From an uncultured Pelagibacteraceae bacterium (GTDB lineage Bacteria; Pseudomonadota; Alphaproteobacteria; Pelagibacterales; Pelagibacteraceae), in assembly GCA_902593235.1 (NCBI GenBank), contig CACJHS010000005.1:1-57718 (forward strand): DNA of 57,718 nt, written 5' to 3'. Position numbers and translations under genes: made by a program. Below, one piece after another: positions 8,805 through 22,923 of the stretch. The stretch's first letter is position 1; the number at the start of each line of letters is the position of its first letter. A model generated the notes under the pieces. It ran no database searches and was not told the DNA's origin. It saw only the letters and a list, made by a program, of their open reading frames with translations.

Positions 8805-10580
8805 TTAATTGAGATTCTGCTTTTTTTTTAGCTCTTTTATCTCATTAAATGTAGACTCACTCATATCTATGGAAAACTTCGATTCTAATTCCTGGATCCT
8901 AAATTCAAGATCATAACTCATTAAATCTCTTGAGATGTCCTCTAATAGTTCTATTATTTTTTGATCATCATCAGATTGATTTTTTAGAATATGTTTGATT
9001 GGAGCAAATTTGTTTATTTTTTCTATTAATTGAACATCCAAGTTAAGATCTTGAATTGTAATTTGTGAACCAGATTTTAATTTTTCAACAATCATTTCAA
9101 ATATTTTTTTATTAAACTCAGTAAATAATTTAATATTTTCAATCAAATGAATATTTGCTTGCAACAAATCTAATTTATTTATTACCAAATATAATAAAGA
9201 AAATTCTTTTAATTCAACCCCTGTCAAAGACTGACTTTCTTGAAAATATTTTTTTGTACTCTCTAAAGATTTTGTTTTTTTTTTGTAAAATCTTTTATTA
9301 TTTTGATTCGAATGTGGTGTTAGTTCAGCAATTTTTTCTAAAAAGTATTCTAAAACATATTTTTTTATAAATTCATCTTTAATTGTATTTGCAATTCCTC
9401 TAAGTTTTTTCTCAAAAATAGCCATCGATGAAGGATTGTTTTTAGTTTGTTTTTTATAATGACTAAAAATAAATTGATGAATTGATAATTTGGTTTGCTT
9501 TGTAAGATCTTCAAAATTAGTCTTTCCATTTTTATTCACATAACTATCTGGATCTTCTTTATCTGGCAGAAATAAAAATGAAATTTGTTTTTCCGGTTTA
9601 AGTTCCTTTATTGAATTTTCAGCAGCCCTAACGGCAGCTTTATAACCACTTTCATCACCATCAAAACAAATTATGATATCATCAAAAAATTGGTTTAGAG
9701 TTAAAATTTGCTTGTCGGTTAAAGACGTACCAAGATTTGCTACTGCATTATCTATTCCATTTTTACTTAGACCTACCACATCCATGTATCCTTCAACCAG
9801 ATAAATATGATCAATCTTATTAGAAAGTTTTCTTGCTATATCCAAATTATATAAATTTGATCCTTTTTTAAAAAAATTTGTTTCAGGTGAATTTATATAT
9901 TTGGCTATGTAATCTAAATTTTCAATTATTCTTCCCCCTAAAGCGATTGGTTGACCTGAAATATTATTGATTGGAAATATTAATCGACCTCTAAATCTTT
10001 CTAAATAAGTTTTTTTTTTCTCGTCTAGATAGAATAAACCAGTTTCTACTAAAGTTTGCTCACTATAATCTTGTTTTAATTTTTCAAAAAACTTTGGATT
10101 TTTTTCTATGTATCCTATTTTAAATTTTTTTACTTCATCTTTACTTAGTGATCTATTTTTTAAATAATCTCTAGCAATTGAATAATTTTCATTTTTTAAA
10201 AGTTCTTTGTGATAAAATTCAACATAAAGACTAAAAATAGATTTATACTCATTCCACTTTTTTTCTCTTTCTTCATCTTGTTTTGAAAACATATATGGCT
10301 GCATCCCCGCTAATTGAGCCAGGTATTTAACCGCCTCTCCAAACTTTAAATTTTGAGTTTTCATTACAAAATCAAAAATATTTCCATGTTCAGAAGTTGC
10401 AAAACAATGATAAAATTCTTTTTCATCATTAACAGTAAATGAAGGTGTTTTTTCATTTTTAAAAGGTGACAAACCCACAAATTCTTTACCTCGTTTTTTT
10501 AAAGAAACAGTTTTTGATACTACTGTTGAAACTTTCAACCTATTTTTAATTTCATCAAGGTACTCTTTTGGATATTTCAT
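8805..10580 (-). CDS. dnaG: DNA primase DnaG
   Basis: Synthesises RNA primers for replication. The 591 residues contain the N-terminal domain, RNA polymerase domain with TOPRIM motifs (IYLVEGYMDVVGL, ICFDGDESGYKAAVRA), and a C-terminal helicase-interaction region. The CHC2 zinc site is degenerate: GLSPFKNEKTPSF has Ser38 and Lys41 in place of Cys and His, Cys59 is kept, and Thr62 replaces the last Cys. Similar loss is known in other alphaproteobacterial primases. The start overlaps the yqeY stop by one base. Confidence 0.96.
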   Translation of the reverse strand: MKYPKEYLDEIKNRLKVSTVVSKTVSLKKRGKEFVGLSPFKNEKTPSFTVNDEKEFYHCFATSEHGNIFDFVMKTQNLKFGEAVKYLAQLAGMQPYMFSKQDEEREKKWNEYKSIFSLYVEFYHKELLKNENYSIARDYLKNRSLSKDEVKKFKIGYIEKNPKFFEKLKQDYSEQTLVETGLFYLDEKKKTYLERFRGRLIFPINNISGQPIALGGRIIENLDYIAKYINSPETNFFKKGSNLYNLDIARKLSNKIDHIYLVEGYMDVVGLSKNGIDNAVANLGTSLTDKQILTLNQFFDDIIICFDGDESGYKAAVRAAENSIKELKPEKQISFLFLPDKEDPDSYVNKNGKTNFEDLTKQTKLSIHQFIFSHYKKQTKNNPSSMAIFEKKLRGIANTIKDEFIKKYVLEYFLEKIAELTPHSNQNNKRFYKKKTKSLESTKKYFQESQSLTGVELKEFSLLYLVINKLDLLQANIHLIENIKLFTEFNKKIFEMIVEKLKSGSQITIQDLNLDVQLIEKINKFAPIKHILKNQSDDDQKIIELLEDISRDLMSYDLEFRIQELESKFSIDMSESTFNEIKELKKKQNLN

Positions 10581-11041
10581 TATTTATTCAACAATTCTTT
10601 AATCAATAATCCTGCTTTGGAAAAATCAATTTCATCTGCGTGAGTTTTTTTGAGTTCACCCATTACTTTTCCCATATCTTTTAATGAACTTGCTCCAATT
10701 TTCGAGATAACATCTGCACAAATTTTCTTAGTTTCCTCTTCACTGATTTGCTTTGGTAAGAAACTTGTTAAAATATCATATTCATTTTGCTCAACCTCTA
10801 AAAGATCTGTTCTATTATTTTTTTTATAAATATCGATCGATTCGGCTCGTTGTTTAACCATTTTTTTTAAAAGCTTCTTAATGTCCTCATTATCAGTTTC
10901 TTTTTTGTTAGGACCCGATCTGTTAACAATGTCCAAATCCTTAATAGAAGATAATATTAACCTATAGGTTGATATTTTATTTTTATCTTTAGATTTTAGA
11001 GCATTTTTATATTCGTTTTCGATAGTCTGTTTTAATGACAT
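10580..11041 (-). CDS. yqeY: GatB/YqeY domain protein
   Basis: Stand-alone YqeY protein of 153 residues, related to the tail domain of the GatB amidotransferase subunit that contacts tRNA. Motifs YRLILSSIKD, MVKQRAESIDIYKKNNRTDLLEVEQNE, FLPKQISEEE and DMGKVMGELKK are typical. Its exact function is not established; the usual position before dnaG-rpoD and divergent from carA is conserved among alphaproteobacteria. One-base overlap (TAATG) with dnaG. Confidence 0.88.
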   Translation of the reverse strand: MSLKQTIENEYKNALKSKDKNKISTYRLILSSIKDLDIVNRSGPNKKETDNEDIKKLLKKMVKQRAESIDIYKKNNRTDLLEVEQNEYDILTSFLPKQISEEETKKICADVISKIGASSLKDMGKVMGELKKTHADEIDFSKAGLLIKELLNK

Positions 11042-11081
11042 AATTTTTTAATCTACTTTAAAGAAAAAATTCTTCAAAAGA

Positions 11082-11103
11082 AAAATTGTTTTTTTACAAT
11101 TTT
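11082..11103. repeat. Perfect AT-rich inverted repeat between yqeY and carA
   Basis: AAAATTGT (11082-11089), six T, ACAATTTT (11096-11103) form an 8-bp stem in the 126-bp divergent intergenic region. It lies upstream of the proposed carA -35 and could be an operator or merely AT-rich chance pairing. Confidence 0.3.
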
Positions 11104-11117
11104 ATATTACATCTCTG

Positions 11118-11146
11118 TTGCGATAATAAAGCAATTATTGTATTAA
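11118..11146 (+). promoter_or_regulatory. Candidate carA promoter
   Basis: TTGCGA (11118-11123), 17-bp spacer, TATTAA (11141-11146). The predicted start near 11153 gives a leader of about 15 nt before the TTG start at 11168. No arginine- or pyrimidine-responsive attenuator is visible. Confidence 0.45.
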
Positions 11147-11167
11147 CCTTTAACTCATGAGTTGTAA

Positions 11168-12364
11168 TTGATCAAAAAAGCAAAAAAAACTAACTCAAAA
11201 ATTAAATCTCAAATTAACACAGGCGTTTTAGTTCTAGAAAATAAAAAGGTATTTAAAGGAATTGGAATTGGATACCAAGGAGAAGCCACAGGCGAAGTTT
11301 GCTTTAATACATCCTTAACTGGCTATCAAGAAATCATCTCTGATCCTTCATATGCAGGTCAAATTATTAACTTTACCTTTCCCCATATTGGAAATGTTGG
11401 GACCAATAAAGAAGATCATGAATCTGATAAAATTTGGGCAAGAGGAGTGATAATTAATTCTGAAATAACTTCACCCTCAAATTACAGATCTTTCCTGCAT
11501 TTAGATTATTGGCTTAAGAAAAATAAAATTGTTGGAATTACTGGATTAGACACTAGAAGCCTTACAAACTTTATAAGAGACAAAGGTGCCCCCAAAGGTA
11601 CGATTAGCTATTCAAAAAAAGGAAAATTTAATATTAATAAATTGACTAACTCTACGATTAAATGGAGTGGATTAAAAAATCTTGATCTTGCAGAGAGAGT
11701 TTCAACCCAGAAAAATTATATTTGGAAAGGTCTTAAAACATGGAAAAAAGAACTTGGATATAAAAAAAACAATAAGAACTCATTTCATGTTGTTGCAATT
11801 GATTATGGAATTAAAAAAAATATCTTAAGATATTTCTCTGACTTCAACTGTAAAGTTACAGTTGTCTCCTGTAAAACTAGTGCTCACAAAATTTTAGCTT
11901 TAAAACCAAATGGAATATTTTTATCAAATGGTCCTGGTGATCCAGCTGCAACCGGGAAATATGCTGTAGAAATTATTAAACATCTAATTAAAAAAAATTT
12001 ACCAATATTTGGTATTTGTTTGGGTCATCAAATTCTAGCATTAGCATTAGGGGGTAAGACAAAAAAAATGAAACTTGGTCATAGAGGAGCAAATCACCCT
12101 GTTAAAAATTTAATTCATGATAATGTTGAGATAACGAGTCAAAACCATGGATTTGAAGTAGTTAAAGAAACATTACCAAAAAATATTGAGGTCACACATA
12201 AATCTTTATTTGATAATAGTATTGAAGGTATCAAACTTAAAAATAAACCAGTCTTTTCAGTTCAATATCATCCAGAGTCTAATCCAGGACCTCAAGATAG
12301 TGTTTATTTGTTTCAAGAATTTATTAACAACATGAAAAAAAATGCCAAAAAGAAAAGATATTAA
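11168..12364 (+). CDS. carA: Carbamoyl-phosphate synthase small (glutaminase) subunit CarA
   Basis: Hydrolyses glutamine and channels ammonia to CarB for arginine and pyrimidine synthesis. The 398 residues have an N-terminal CarA domain ([36 protein letters not shown]) and a class I glutamine amidotransferase domain with nucleophile motif [17 protein letters not shown] and the His/Glu motif [10 protein letters not shown]. The start is TTG at 11168; no ATG, GTG or other TTG suits the conserved N-terminus. A 4-codon micro-ORF (ATG at 11157) ends in TGA overlapping this TTG. It overlaps carB by 23 bases. Confidence 0.95.
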   Translation: MIKKAKKTNSKIKSQINTGVLVLENKKVFKGIGIGYQGEATGEVCFNTSLTGYQEIISDPSYAGQIINFTFPHIGNVGTNKEDHESDKIWARGVIINSEITSPSNYRSFLHLDYWLKKNKIVGITGLDTRSLTNFIRDKGAPKGTISYSKKGKFNINKLTNSTIKWSGLKNLDLAERVSTQKNYIWKGLKTWKKELGYKKNNKNSFHVVAIDYGIKKNILRYFSDFNCKVTVVSCKTSAHKILALKPNGIFLSNGPGDPAATGKYAVEIIKHLIKKNLPIFGICLGHQILALALGGKTKKMKLGHRGANHPVKNLIHDNVEITSQNHGFEVVKETLPKNIEVTHKSLFDNSIEGIKLKNKPVFSVQYHPESNPGPQDSVYLFQEFINNMKKNAKKKRY

Positions 12365-15300
12365 AAAAATATTAGTTGTAGGAGCTGGTCCAATAATTAT
12401 AGGACAAGCATGTGAATTTGATTATTCAGGGACACAAGCATGTAAAGCTCTTAAAGATGAGGGTTATAAAGTAGTCTTAATAAATTCAAATCCTGCAACA
12501 ATTATGACTGATCCAGATGTTGCGGATAAAACTTATATTGAACCAATTACACTAGATGTATTAGAAAAAATTCTAAAGAAAGAAAAACCCGATGCAATTC
12601 TTCCAACAATGGGAGGGCAAACTGCGCTTAACCTTGCAATGGAAGCAGAGAAAAAAGGAATTCTAAAAAAATACAAAATTGAGTTGATAGGAGCAAATTC
12701 TAAAGCAATTTCTAATGCCGAGGATAGAAAGAAATTTAGAAAAAATATGATAGATATTGGTTTAGATTTACCAAAATCAGAAATTGTAAATAATAATAAT
12801 CAAGCATCAAAAGTATTAAAAAAAATTGGTTTACCTGCAATTATAAGACCTGCTTTTACACTTGGTGGGCTTGGTGGAGGAATAGCCAAAACTAAAAAAG
12901 ATTATTTTAAGATTGTTAAAAATGGATTGCATGAGTCTCCAGTAAGCCAAGTTCTTGTAGAGGAATGTTTAGAGGGCTGGAAAGAATTTGAGATGGAGGT
13001 TGTAAGAGATAAGAAAGATAACTGCATCATCATTTGCTCAATTGAAAATATAGATCCAATGGGAATTCATACGGGTGACTCAGTAACAATTGCGCCTGCT
13101 CTCACTCTCACAGATAAAGAATACCAAGTGATGAGAAATGCCTCTATTGCATGCTTAAGAAAAATTGGAGTTGAAACTGGAGGATCAAATGTTCAGTTTG
13201 CCATCAATCCTAAAAATGGTCGAATGGTTGTTATTGAAATGAATCCACGTGTATCAAGATCATCAGCACTTGCATCAAAAGCAACTGGATTTCCAATCGC
13301 GAAAGTAGCTGCAAAATTAGCAGTTGGTTATACTCTAGATGAATTAAAAAATGAAATAACTAAAGTTACTCCTGCATCATTTGAACCAAGTATAGATTAT
13401 GTAGTAACTAAAATTCCAAGATTTACATTCGAAAAATTTTCTACTTCTCCTGCATCTTTAGGGACATCAATGAAATCAGTTGGTGAAGCAATGGCTATTG
13501 GAAGAAACTTTAAAGAATCTTTACAAAAAGCGCTGGTATCTCTTGAAACTGGTTTTTCAGGTTTAGACAGAATTTTTGATTTAAATAAAAAGCAAATTGA
13601 AAAGAAGCTTAAAGAAACTATTCCAAATAAGATATTACTTGTCGCCGAAGCAATTAGAAAAAAAATTGAATTAAAGAAAATTTATAATTTATCCAAAATT
13701 GATCCTTGGTTTTTAGAACAAATTAAAGAAATAGTTGATTGCGAAACACAGATTAAAAATAAGGGACTTCCTAAAGATTTTGTAGAATTCAATAGAATAA
13801 AATCAATAGGGTTTTCAGATAAAAAACTCTCAGAATTAACTAAAACTTCAGAAGACGTTGTTAGAAGAAAAAGATCGGCGCTTAAAATACTTCCAGTTTA
13901 TAAAAAAGTAGACACATGTGCCGCTGAATTCAAATCTTTTACACCTTATATGTACTCAACTTACCAAAGAAATTTTTCAATTAATTCAGAATGTGAAGCT
14001 GATCCATCCAATAAGAAAAAAATAATTATTCTTGGAGGAGGACCAAACAGAATTGGTCAAGGAATTGAGTTTGATTATTGCTGTTGTCAGGCAAGTTTTT
14101 CATTAAAAGACGCAGGTTTTGAGACTATCATGGTTAATTGTAACCCTGAAACAGTATCAACAGACTATGATACGAGTGATCGATTATACTTTGAACCTTT
14201 AAAAGAAGAATATGTTTTTAACATAATTAAAAAAGAACAAGAAAAAGGAAATCTGATAGGAGTAATAGCTCAGTTTGGTGGCCAAACTCCAATTAAACTT
14301 GCTAAATTTTTACATGACAACAAACTTCCAATTTTAGGAACACAATATACTTCTATAGATTTAGCGGAGGATAGAGACCGATTTAGAGATTTATTAAATA
14401 AATTAAAATTAAAACAAGCAGAAAGTGGAATTGCAAAAACATTTAATCAAGCAATAAAAATTGCTGATAAGATTGGATTACCATTAATGGTAAGACCCTC
14501 GTATGTTTTAGGTGGAAGAGCAATGGAAATTGTTCATGAAAAAAATCAGCTTAAAAAATTTGTTGAAGAGGCGTTTAAAGCTGCAGAAGATAATCCAATT
14601 TTGATTGATAAGTTTATCGATCATGCAATGGAAGTAGATGTAGATGCTATATCAGATGGAAAACAAGTTCATGTTGCGGGTATTATGCAACATATCGAAG
14701 AAGCTGGAATTCATTCAGGAGACTCGGCATGTAGCCTACCCCCTGTATCAATTAAACCATACCTTCTAAAAGAAATAGAAAATCAAACTAAAAAATTAGC
14801 AATAGCTTTAAATGTTAAAGGTTTCATGAACATACAGTTTGCAATTAAAAAAGATGAAATCTTTGTTATTGAAGTAAATCCTAGAGCAAGTCGAACAGTA
14901 CCTTTTGTATCAAAAGCAAAAGGATTGCCTCTAGCTAAAATTGCATCAAGAGTAATGGCTGGTGAAAAGTTATCTAAGTTTGATTTAAAAGATAAATCTA
15001 AAGGCATGTATGCAGTTAAAGAGGCTGTATTCCCATTTAATAAATTTCCAAACAGTGACTTGTTGTTAGGACCTGAAATGAAGTCCACTGGAGAAGTTAT
15101 GGGATTTGATAAAAACTTTGGAATGGCTTTTGCAAAAAGTCAGATCGCAGCAGCTAACTCATTACCAAAACAAGGATTAGCTTTTATATCTCTCAAAGAT
15201 AGTCACAAAGATGAAGGAATAGATTTAGCTAAAGAACTTCTTAAACTTAAGTTTAAATTATGTGCAACTAGAGGAACTGCAGAATATATTCGAAAGCATG

Positions 15301-15566
15301 GGATGAAATGTAAAATCATAAATAAAGTAAGCACTGGATCACCCCACATAGTTGATGTTTTAGATTCTAAAAAAATTGCATTAGTAATAAACACTGGAGG
15401 TGGAAATAGTGAACACAGATTAAGCGATGCAATAGCTTTAAGAAGAGCAACGCTTAAGAATAAAGTTCCTTATTGCACTAATATGTCCACTGCTCAGGCA
15501 TGTTTAGAGGCGATAAGATCGCTAAAAACAAAAAAATTAGAAGTGACTTCTCTTCAGGACGTTTAA
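12342..15566 (+). CDS. carB: Carbamoyl-phosphate synthase large subunit CarB
   Basis: Makes carbamoyl phosphate from bicarbonate, ammonia and two ATP. At 1074 residues it is full length. Two homologous ATP-grasp halves are evident: the first opens with [21 protein letters not shown], the second near residue 560 with [21 protein letters not shown]. The ATP-grasp metal motifs [20 protein letters not shown] and [20 protein letters not shown] follow in each, and an MGS-like allosteric domain closes the protein ([19 protein letters not shown]). The stop codon shares the TTAA of the convergent oxygenase gene. Confidence 0.98.
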   Translation: MPKRKDIKKILVVGAGPIIIGQACEFDYSGTQACKALKDEGYKVVLINSNPATIMTDPDVADKTYIEPITLDVLEKILKKEKPDAILPTMGGQTALNLAMEAEKKGILKKYKIELIGANSKAISNAEDRKKFRKNMIDIGLDLPKSEIVNNNNQASKVLKKIGLPAIIRPAFTLGGLGGGIAKTKKDYFKIVKNGLHESPVSQVLVEECLEGWKEFEMEVVRDKKDNCIIICSIENIDPMGIHTGDSVTIAPALTLTDKEYQVMRNASIACLRKIGVETGGSNVQFAINPKNGRMVVIEMNPRVSRSSALASKATGFPIAKVAAKLAVGYTLDELKNEITKVTPASFEPSIDYVVTKIPRFTFEKFSTSPASLGTSMKSVGEAMAIGRNFKESLQKALVSLETGFSGLDRIFDLNKKQIEKKLKETIPNKILLVAEAIRKKIELKKIYNLSKIDPWFLEQIKEIVDCETQIKNKGLPKDFVEFNRIKSIGFSDKKLSELTKTSEDVVRRKRSALKILPVYKKVDTCAAEFKSFTPYMYSTYQRNFSINSECEADPSNKKKIIILGGGPNRIGQGIEFDYCCCQASFSLKDAGFETIMVNCNPETVSTDYDTSDRLYFEPLKEEYVFNIIKKEQEKGNLIGVIAQFGGQTPIKLAKFLHDNKLPILGTQYTSIDLAEDRDRFRDLLNKLKLKQAESGIAKTFNQAIKIADKIGLPLMVRPSYVLGGRAMEIVHEKNQLKKFVEEAFKAAEDNPILIDKFIDHAMEVDVDAISDGKQVHVAGIMQHIEEAGIHSGDSACSLPPVSIKPYLLKEIENQTKKLAIALNVKGFMNIQFAIKKDEIFVIEVNPRASRTVPFVSKAKGLPLAKIASRVMAGEKLSKFDLKDKSKGMYAVKEAVFPFNKFPNSDLLLGPEMKSTGEVMGFDKNFGMAFAKSQIAAANSLPKQGLAFISLKDSHKDEGIDLAKELLKLKFKLCATRGTAEYIRKHGMKCKIINKVSTGSPHIVDVLDSKKIALVINTGGGNSEHRLSDAIALRRATLKNKVPYCTNMSTAQACLEAIRSLKTKKLEVTSLQDV

Positions 15567-16228
15567 GAATTTACTTTCCAATCAGTTTCAAAGGTAACAT
15601 AATTTACTTGAATACATCGTCTTTCTTTAACAATCTTTTTCTTCTCCATCCCATGCCAAGTGTTTGGTCCGCTGGTAAAAAGATAACCATAATTATGTTT
15701 GTAAGGAAGTGTCTTAACCTTTTCTAGTTTTTCATTATAAAAATCAGTTCCTAAATCTTCAGACTCATTTGTTTTATTAACAAATATTAAGCCTGACATA
15801 AGTTTTTCTTTTATATCGCAATGAGGTTTTAACCAAAAACCCTCTCGGTCACATATAACCTCGACCCTGACATAGGAATTAGATAAATCTTTATTTATCA
15901 TTTTAGAAATTGTTTCATATGTTTCTTTAGATTGAAGTTCATTTATAAATTTTACTAAATTTGGAAATTGAGATGAGTTTTCTTTATTAATAAAACATCT
16001 AAACTTTATCGCTTGTCCACCTGAAGCTATACCTTGCCTAAATTCGGCAGCTCCACCATCTATTGCTCTTGTTCCATCATAATTAAGATTATGTTTGCTG
16101 ACATCAGGAATGTCAGCTTTAACTATTTCATCAATTGCCTCTTTGGACAAAGCATCACTATACTCCCAGTGATTAAAAGGGAAACTATGTTCTTTTGAAT
16201 TATTTTTAATTGAATTTAAAAATGACAT
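15563..16228 (-). CDS. 2OG-Fe(II) oxygenase-like protein
   Basis: Protein of 221 residues with the iron-binding pattern of 2-oxoglutarate dioxygenases: HxD in LKPHCDI (about 135-137), a distal His in [11 protein letters not shown] and an Arg for 2OG binding in [10 protein letters not shown]. The substrate is unknown. It overlaps the ELM1-family gene by one base (TAATG), so the two are likely cotranscribed, and it meets carB tail to tail with a 4-bp overlap. No signal peptide, so it is probably cytosolic. The family call is good; a hydroxylase role on a small molecule, sugar or protein cannot be resolved. Confidence 0.7.
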   Translation of the reverse strand: MSFLNSIKNNSKEHSFPFNHWEYSDALSKEAIDEIVKADIPDVSKHNLNYDGTRAIDGGAAEFRQGIASGGQAIKFRCFINKENSSQFPNLVKFINELQSKETYETISKMINKDLSNSYVRVEVICDREGFWLKPHCDIKEKLMSGLIFVNKTNESEDLGTDFYNEKLEKVKTLPYKHNYGYLFTSGPNTWHGMEKKKIVKERRCIQVNYVTFETDWKVNS

Positions 16229-17172
16229 TATGATTGTATTTTTTCTTTAATAATTTTTGCTACTCTATTCGTTTCATCTAATTTTTGATAGTTCCAATTT
16301 TCAATTTCTTCACCTAAGTTTCTAGTAATATTTAATTCTCTAAATAAATTTCTAAAATTCTGAAATCTTACGTCTTTCCTTTTTGGTAAAATATTAGCAA
16401 CATAAATTGGTTTTCCAGTCAAAGCAGCCTCAGATATCATTGAGCTAGAGTCGCATGTTACGACTATATTTTCTGAAATAGCTAAAGCAGAAAGATAAGC
16501 TTTTTTATCAACATTCATAATCACAGTGTGATTTTCTCCAAAAAACTCTTTTGCATAATGTATAGTATTTAAAGGTGTTCTCATTGAAGGTATCACCACA
16601 AGTTGAAAATCATGTTTTTTCAATAATTTGTAGAAAATTGAAAAGATGTGCTTCATATTTTTTGTTGAGTAATCGTAATATTTTGTAGGACCACCCATTA
16701 TTAAACACCAAACTTTTCTATTATCCTGTTTGATATATGAATTTAAATAACTTCTATTTTCTTCAATTTCATTTTCCGTTAAATAGTGAATTGCACCTTT
16801 TGTTTTAATTACATTTGTGCCACTTATCCCATCATGTTCAGGAGCAACAATAAAATCAAAATGATTAAAATCCACCTTTGGATCTTGAATATGAATGTTT
16901 AAAACTTTTTTTTTAGAAATACTTTTTAAGTGAATTGAGGGAATCACGCTTTTTCTTCCACATGAAATAATTACATCAAAATCAGACTCGTTTATTTTTT
17001 TATAAACGTTTTGTGATACTGGTGTTAATTTTGGTGGAATAATTTTCCAAAAATTATTTAGTTCAACCTTATGGTGTGTAAAATCAATATCTAAGGCTTT
17101 TGCTAAACCTTCTACCTGGCTTATCATGCCATGCATTCCTTGAGTTAATAATAAACCTTTTAATTTAGACAT
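16228..17172 (-). CDS. Mitochondrial-fission ELM1-like (DUF1022) family protein
   Basis: The 314 residues match the alphaproteobacterial ELM1 family, related to plant mitochondrial ELM1 and with a glycosyltransferase-like fold. Features: LLLTQGMHGMISQVEGLAKAL at the N-terminus, DVIISCGRKSVIPSIHLK, HIQDPKVDFNHFDFIVAPEHDG, the LIMGGPTKYYDYS strand-turn and VTCDSSSMISEAALTGKPIYV. The bacterial function is not established; a glycosyl-transfer role is suggested by fold only. Divergent from trxB with 21 bp between start codons, and cotranscribed with the oxygenase gene. Confidence 0.8.
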   Translation of the reverse strand: MSKLKGLLLTQGMHGMISQVEGLAKALDIDFTHHKVELNNFWKIIPPKLTPVSQNVYKKINESDFDVIISCGRKSVIPSIHLKSISKKKVLNIHIQDPKVDFNHFDFIVAPEHDGISGTNVIKTKGAIHYLTENEIEENRSYLNSYIKQDNRKVWCLIMGGPTKYYDYSTKNMKHIFSIFYKLLKKHDFQLVVIPSMRTPLNTIHYAKEFFGENHTVIMNVDKKAYLSALAISENIVVTCDSSSMISEAALTGKPIYVANILPKRKDVRFQNFRNLFRELNITRNLGEEIENWNYQKLDETNRVAKIIKEKIQS

Positions 17173-17193
17173 TAATCACTATATAGCTTTCAT

Positions 17194-18138
17194 ATGAGTC
17201 AAAATCCAACTAAACACACAAAAGTGTTAATAATTGGATCTGGTCCTGCCGGATACACAGCAGCAGTTTATGCGGCTCGAGCGATGTTAAATCCAATTTT
17301 AGTTTATGGTTCTGAACCTGGTGGTCAATTAACAACAACTACTGATGTTGAAAATTATCCAGGATTTTCTGAAGTTATTCAAGGTCCGTGGTTGATGGAT
17401 CAAATGAAAGAACAAGCAAAAGCAGTTGGAACTGAAATGATTGAAGATCATATTGGTTCGGTAAATTTAAAATCTACTCCGTTTGAGGCTATAGGCGATA
17501 GTGGGCAAAAATATACTGCTGATAGCATAATTATTTCTACAGGAGCTCAGGCTAGATGGTTAAATCTGAAATCTGAACAAGAATATAGAGGATTTGGTGT
17601 TTCTGCGTGTGCTACTTGTGATGGTTTTTTCTTTAAAGATAAAGAGGTTGCTGTTGTTGGAGGAGGTAACGCAGCTGTTGAAGAAGCAATGTTCCTCACA
17701 AAGTTTGCATCCAAAGTTAAATTAATTCATAGAAGAGATAGTTTGAGAGCTGAAAAAATGCTTCAAAAAAAATTAATGGAAAATAAAAAAATAGAAATTA
17801 TTTGGGACTCTGTTGTTGAAGACGTATTAGGAGATCAAGAGCCTAAAAATGTTAAAGGTATTAAAATTAAAAATTTAAAAACAGAAAAAACTGAAGAATT
17901 AAAACTAGATGGACTATTTATCGCCATTGGTCACGATCCAGCAACTTCACTATTCAAAGATCAACTTAAGATGGATAATGAGGGCTATTTAATTACTAAA
18001 CCAGATTCTACTGAAACAAATATTCCTGGAGTTTATGCTGCTGGAGATGTTAAAGACAAAACTTTTAGACAAGCCGTTACAGCTGCAGGAATGGGTTGTA
18101 TGGCAGCATTAGAAGCTGAAAAATTCCTATCTCACTAA
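17194..18138 (+). CDS. trxB: Thioredoxin reductase TrxB
   Basis: NADPH-dependent flavoenzyme that reduces thioredoxin. At 314 residues it is normal length. FAD motif VLIIGSGPAGYTAAVYAARA, the redox-active CATC in SACATCDGFFF, the NADPH motif VAVVGGGNAAVEEAMFL with HRRDSLRAEK, and the C-terminal FAD motif GVYAAGDVKDKTFRQAVTAAG are all present. Its 3' end overlaps the convergent Rossmann-fold gene by 12 bases. Confidence 0.97.
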   Translation: MSQNPTKHTKVLIIGSGPAGYTAAVYAARAMLNPILVYGSEPGGQLTTTTDVENYPGFSEVIQGPWLMDQMKEQAKAVGTEMIEDHIGSVNLKSTPFEAIGDSGQKYTADSIIISTGAQARWLNLKSEQEYRGFGVSACATCDGFFFKDKEVAVVGGGNAAVEEAMFLTKFASKVKLIHRRDSLRAEKMLQKKLMENKKIEIIWDSVVEDVLGDQEPKNVKGIKIKNLKTEKTEELKLDGLFIAIGHDPATSLFKDQLKMDNEGYLITKPDSTETNIPGVYAAGDVKDKTFRQAVTAAGMGCMAALEAEKFLSH

Positions 18139-18778
18139 TTCAGCAATCTCATTTGATTCAAATATACTTTGATTAATATTTTCATTTGCCAACTTTACCA
18201 TTGCTTTGGCGACTATTTCTGCCTTAATTGGTCTCATTTTTCTTAAAGGCCCAACTAATATTGGAGTTAACAATTTAAATAATATTATACCAAATTTTTC
18301 ACCTATTCTTTTTTCTTTTCTATTTCCCAATAAAAAAGATGGTCTCATGATCCCAATTTTATCAAAATTTTGATTTTTAATTTCTTGTTCAACTAATCCT
18401 TTGAATTTTAAATAATCACCAGAACTTTTTGGATCTGCATAACCAGATGAAACGAAAAAAAACGATTTAATTGAATTTGATTTAGCGATTTGGGCAATTT
18501 GTCTAGGAATATTGAGTTCAACTCTTTCATATTCAATTTTATTGGGTGAATTTTTTCTTGTTGTACCAATACAAAAAAACAGTCATCACCTGTAATATCA
18601 TTTCTATACTTTTCTAAATCGTTAAAATCAGTTTCAATAATTTCGATTTTTGGATTAATAAGTTCTATTTTTGAACGAACAAAAATCTTTATTTTTGAAT
18701 AATTTGAATTGAGGATAAGTTGATTAACGAGATGCCCACCAACTAAACCTGATGCACCAAACACTAGGGCTGTTTTCA

Positions 18779-18779
<1 letters not shown>
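18127..18779 (-). pseudogene. NAD(P)-binding Rossmann oxidoreductase (HTATIP2/YbjT-like), interrupted by a one-base frameshift
   Basis: From ATG at 18779 the frame reads MKTALVFGASGLVGGHLVNQ, a GxxGxxG dinucleotide-binding motif, up to GDDCFF, then shifts at a run of seven T (plus strand A-run 18573-18579). Adding one T restores a continuous frame: CIGTTRKNSP..., FFFVSSGYADPKSSGDYLKF, IMRPSFLLGNRKE, ending at 18127. The restored protein would have 217 residues and looks like the atypical SDR family of HTATIP2/TIP30. Either a sequencing or assembly error, or a recent real mutation. It follows aspC with a TAATG overlap. Confidence 0.85.
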
Positions 18780-22170
<3,391 letters not shown>

Positions 22171-22189
<19 letters not shown>

Positions 22190-22923
22190 TTATTACTGGT
22201 GGAGCAACTCGAATGGGTGCTGCAATTGCAAGAAAATTATCTGGTCCAAATAAAGAAATCTTAATCCATTATAATAAATCAAAATTAAAAGCAGAAAAAT
22301 TAAAAAAAGAATTATCTAGCAAAGGTACAAAAGTATACCTAGTCAAAGGCGATTTAAGTAAAGAAACTCATATAAAAAAAATAATTAAATTTGCAAAATC
22401 TAAATTAAAATTTTTTGACTGTCTTGTTAATAACGCCTCTTTATTTGAAAATGATAAATTAGAAAATTTTTCATTAGATAGTTGGAGTAAACATTTAAGA
22501 ACTAATTTAAGAGCACCTGCACTATTAACGAAAGAATTTGCTAAAAATGTTAAAGGCAAGAATAATAATATTATAAATATTATTGATCAAAGAGTGTTCA
22601 AATTAACCCCTTACTTTTTTTCCTATACTCTTAGCAAAACTGGTTTGTATACTTTAACAAAAACTAGTGCTATGAGTTTAGCTCCAAATATAAGAGTAAA
22701 TGCAATTGCACCTGGACCCACTATAAAAAATCAAAGACAATCCGAAAAACATTTCAAAAAGCAATATTTAGCAACACCCCTGAAAAGACAAGTGGATGTG
22801 CAGCAAATTTGTAATGCTGTTGACTTTTTTATTAAAAATATATCTATTACTGGTCAAGTTTTGGCTATTGATAGTGGTCAAAATCTTAACTGGCAAACAC
22901 CAGATGTAATGGGCAAAGAATGA
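22171..22923 (+). CDS. SDR oxidoreductase, pteridine reductase/FolM-like
   Basis: The 250-residue short-chain dehydrogenase begins with [18 protein letters not shown], a TGxxxRxG NADPH motif seen in pteridine reductases and FolM rather than the classical TGxxxGxG. The active site keeps YTLSK (YxxxK), but the usual catalytic Ser is replaced by Asp in NIIDQRVFK, again as in PTR1. Gene order uvrB-this-folB supports a pterin role, probably reducing dihydropterins for folate or monapterin synthesis. It overlaps folB by 4 bases. The general SDR call is certain; pterin specificity is inferred. Confidence 0.8.

Noticed and set aside
14783..15088. Minus-strand open frame inside carB
   Set aside because: No family resemblance; it is antisense to conserved CarB sequence.
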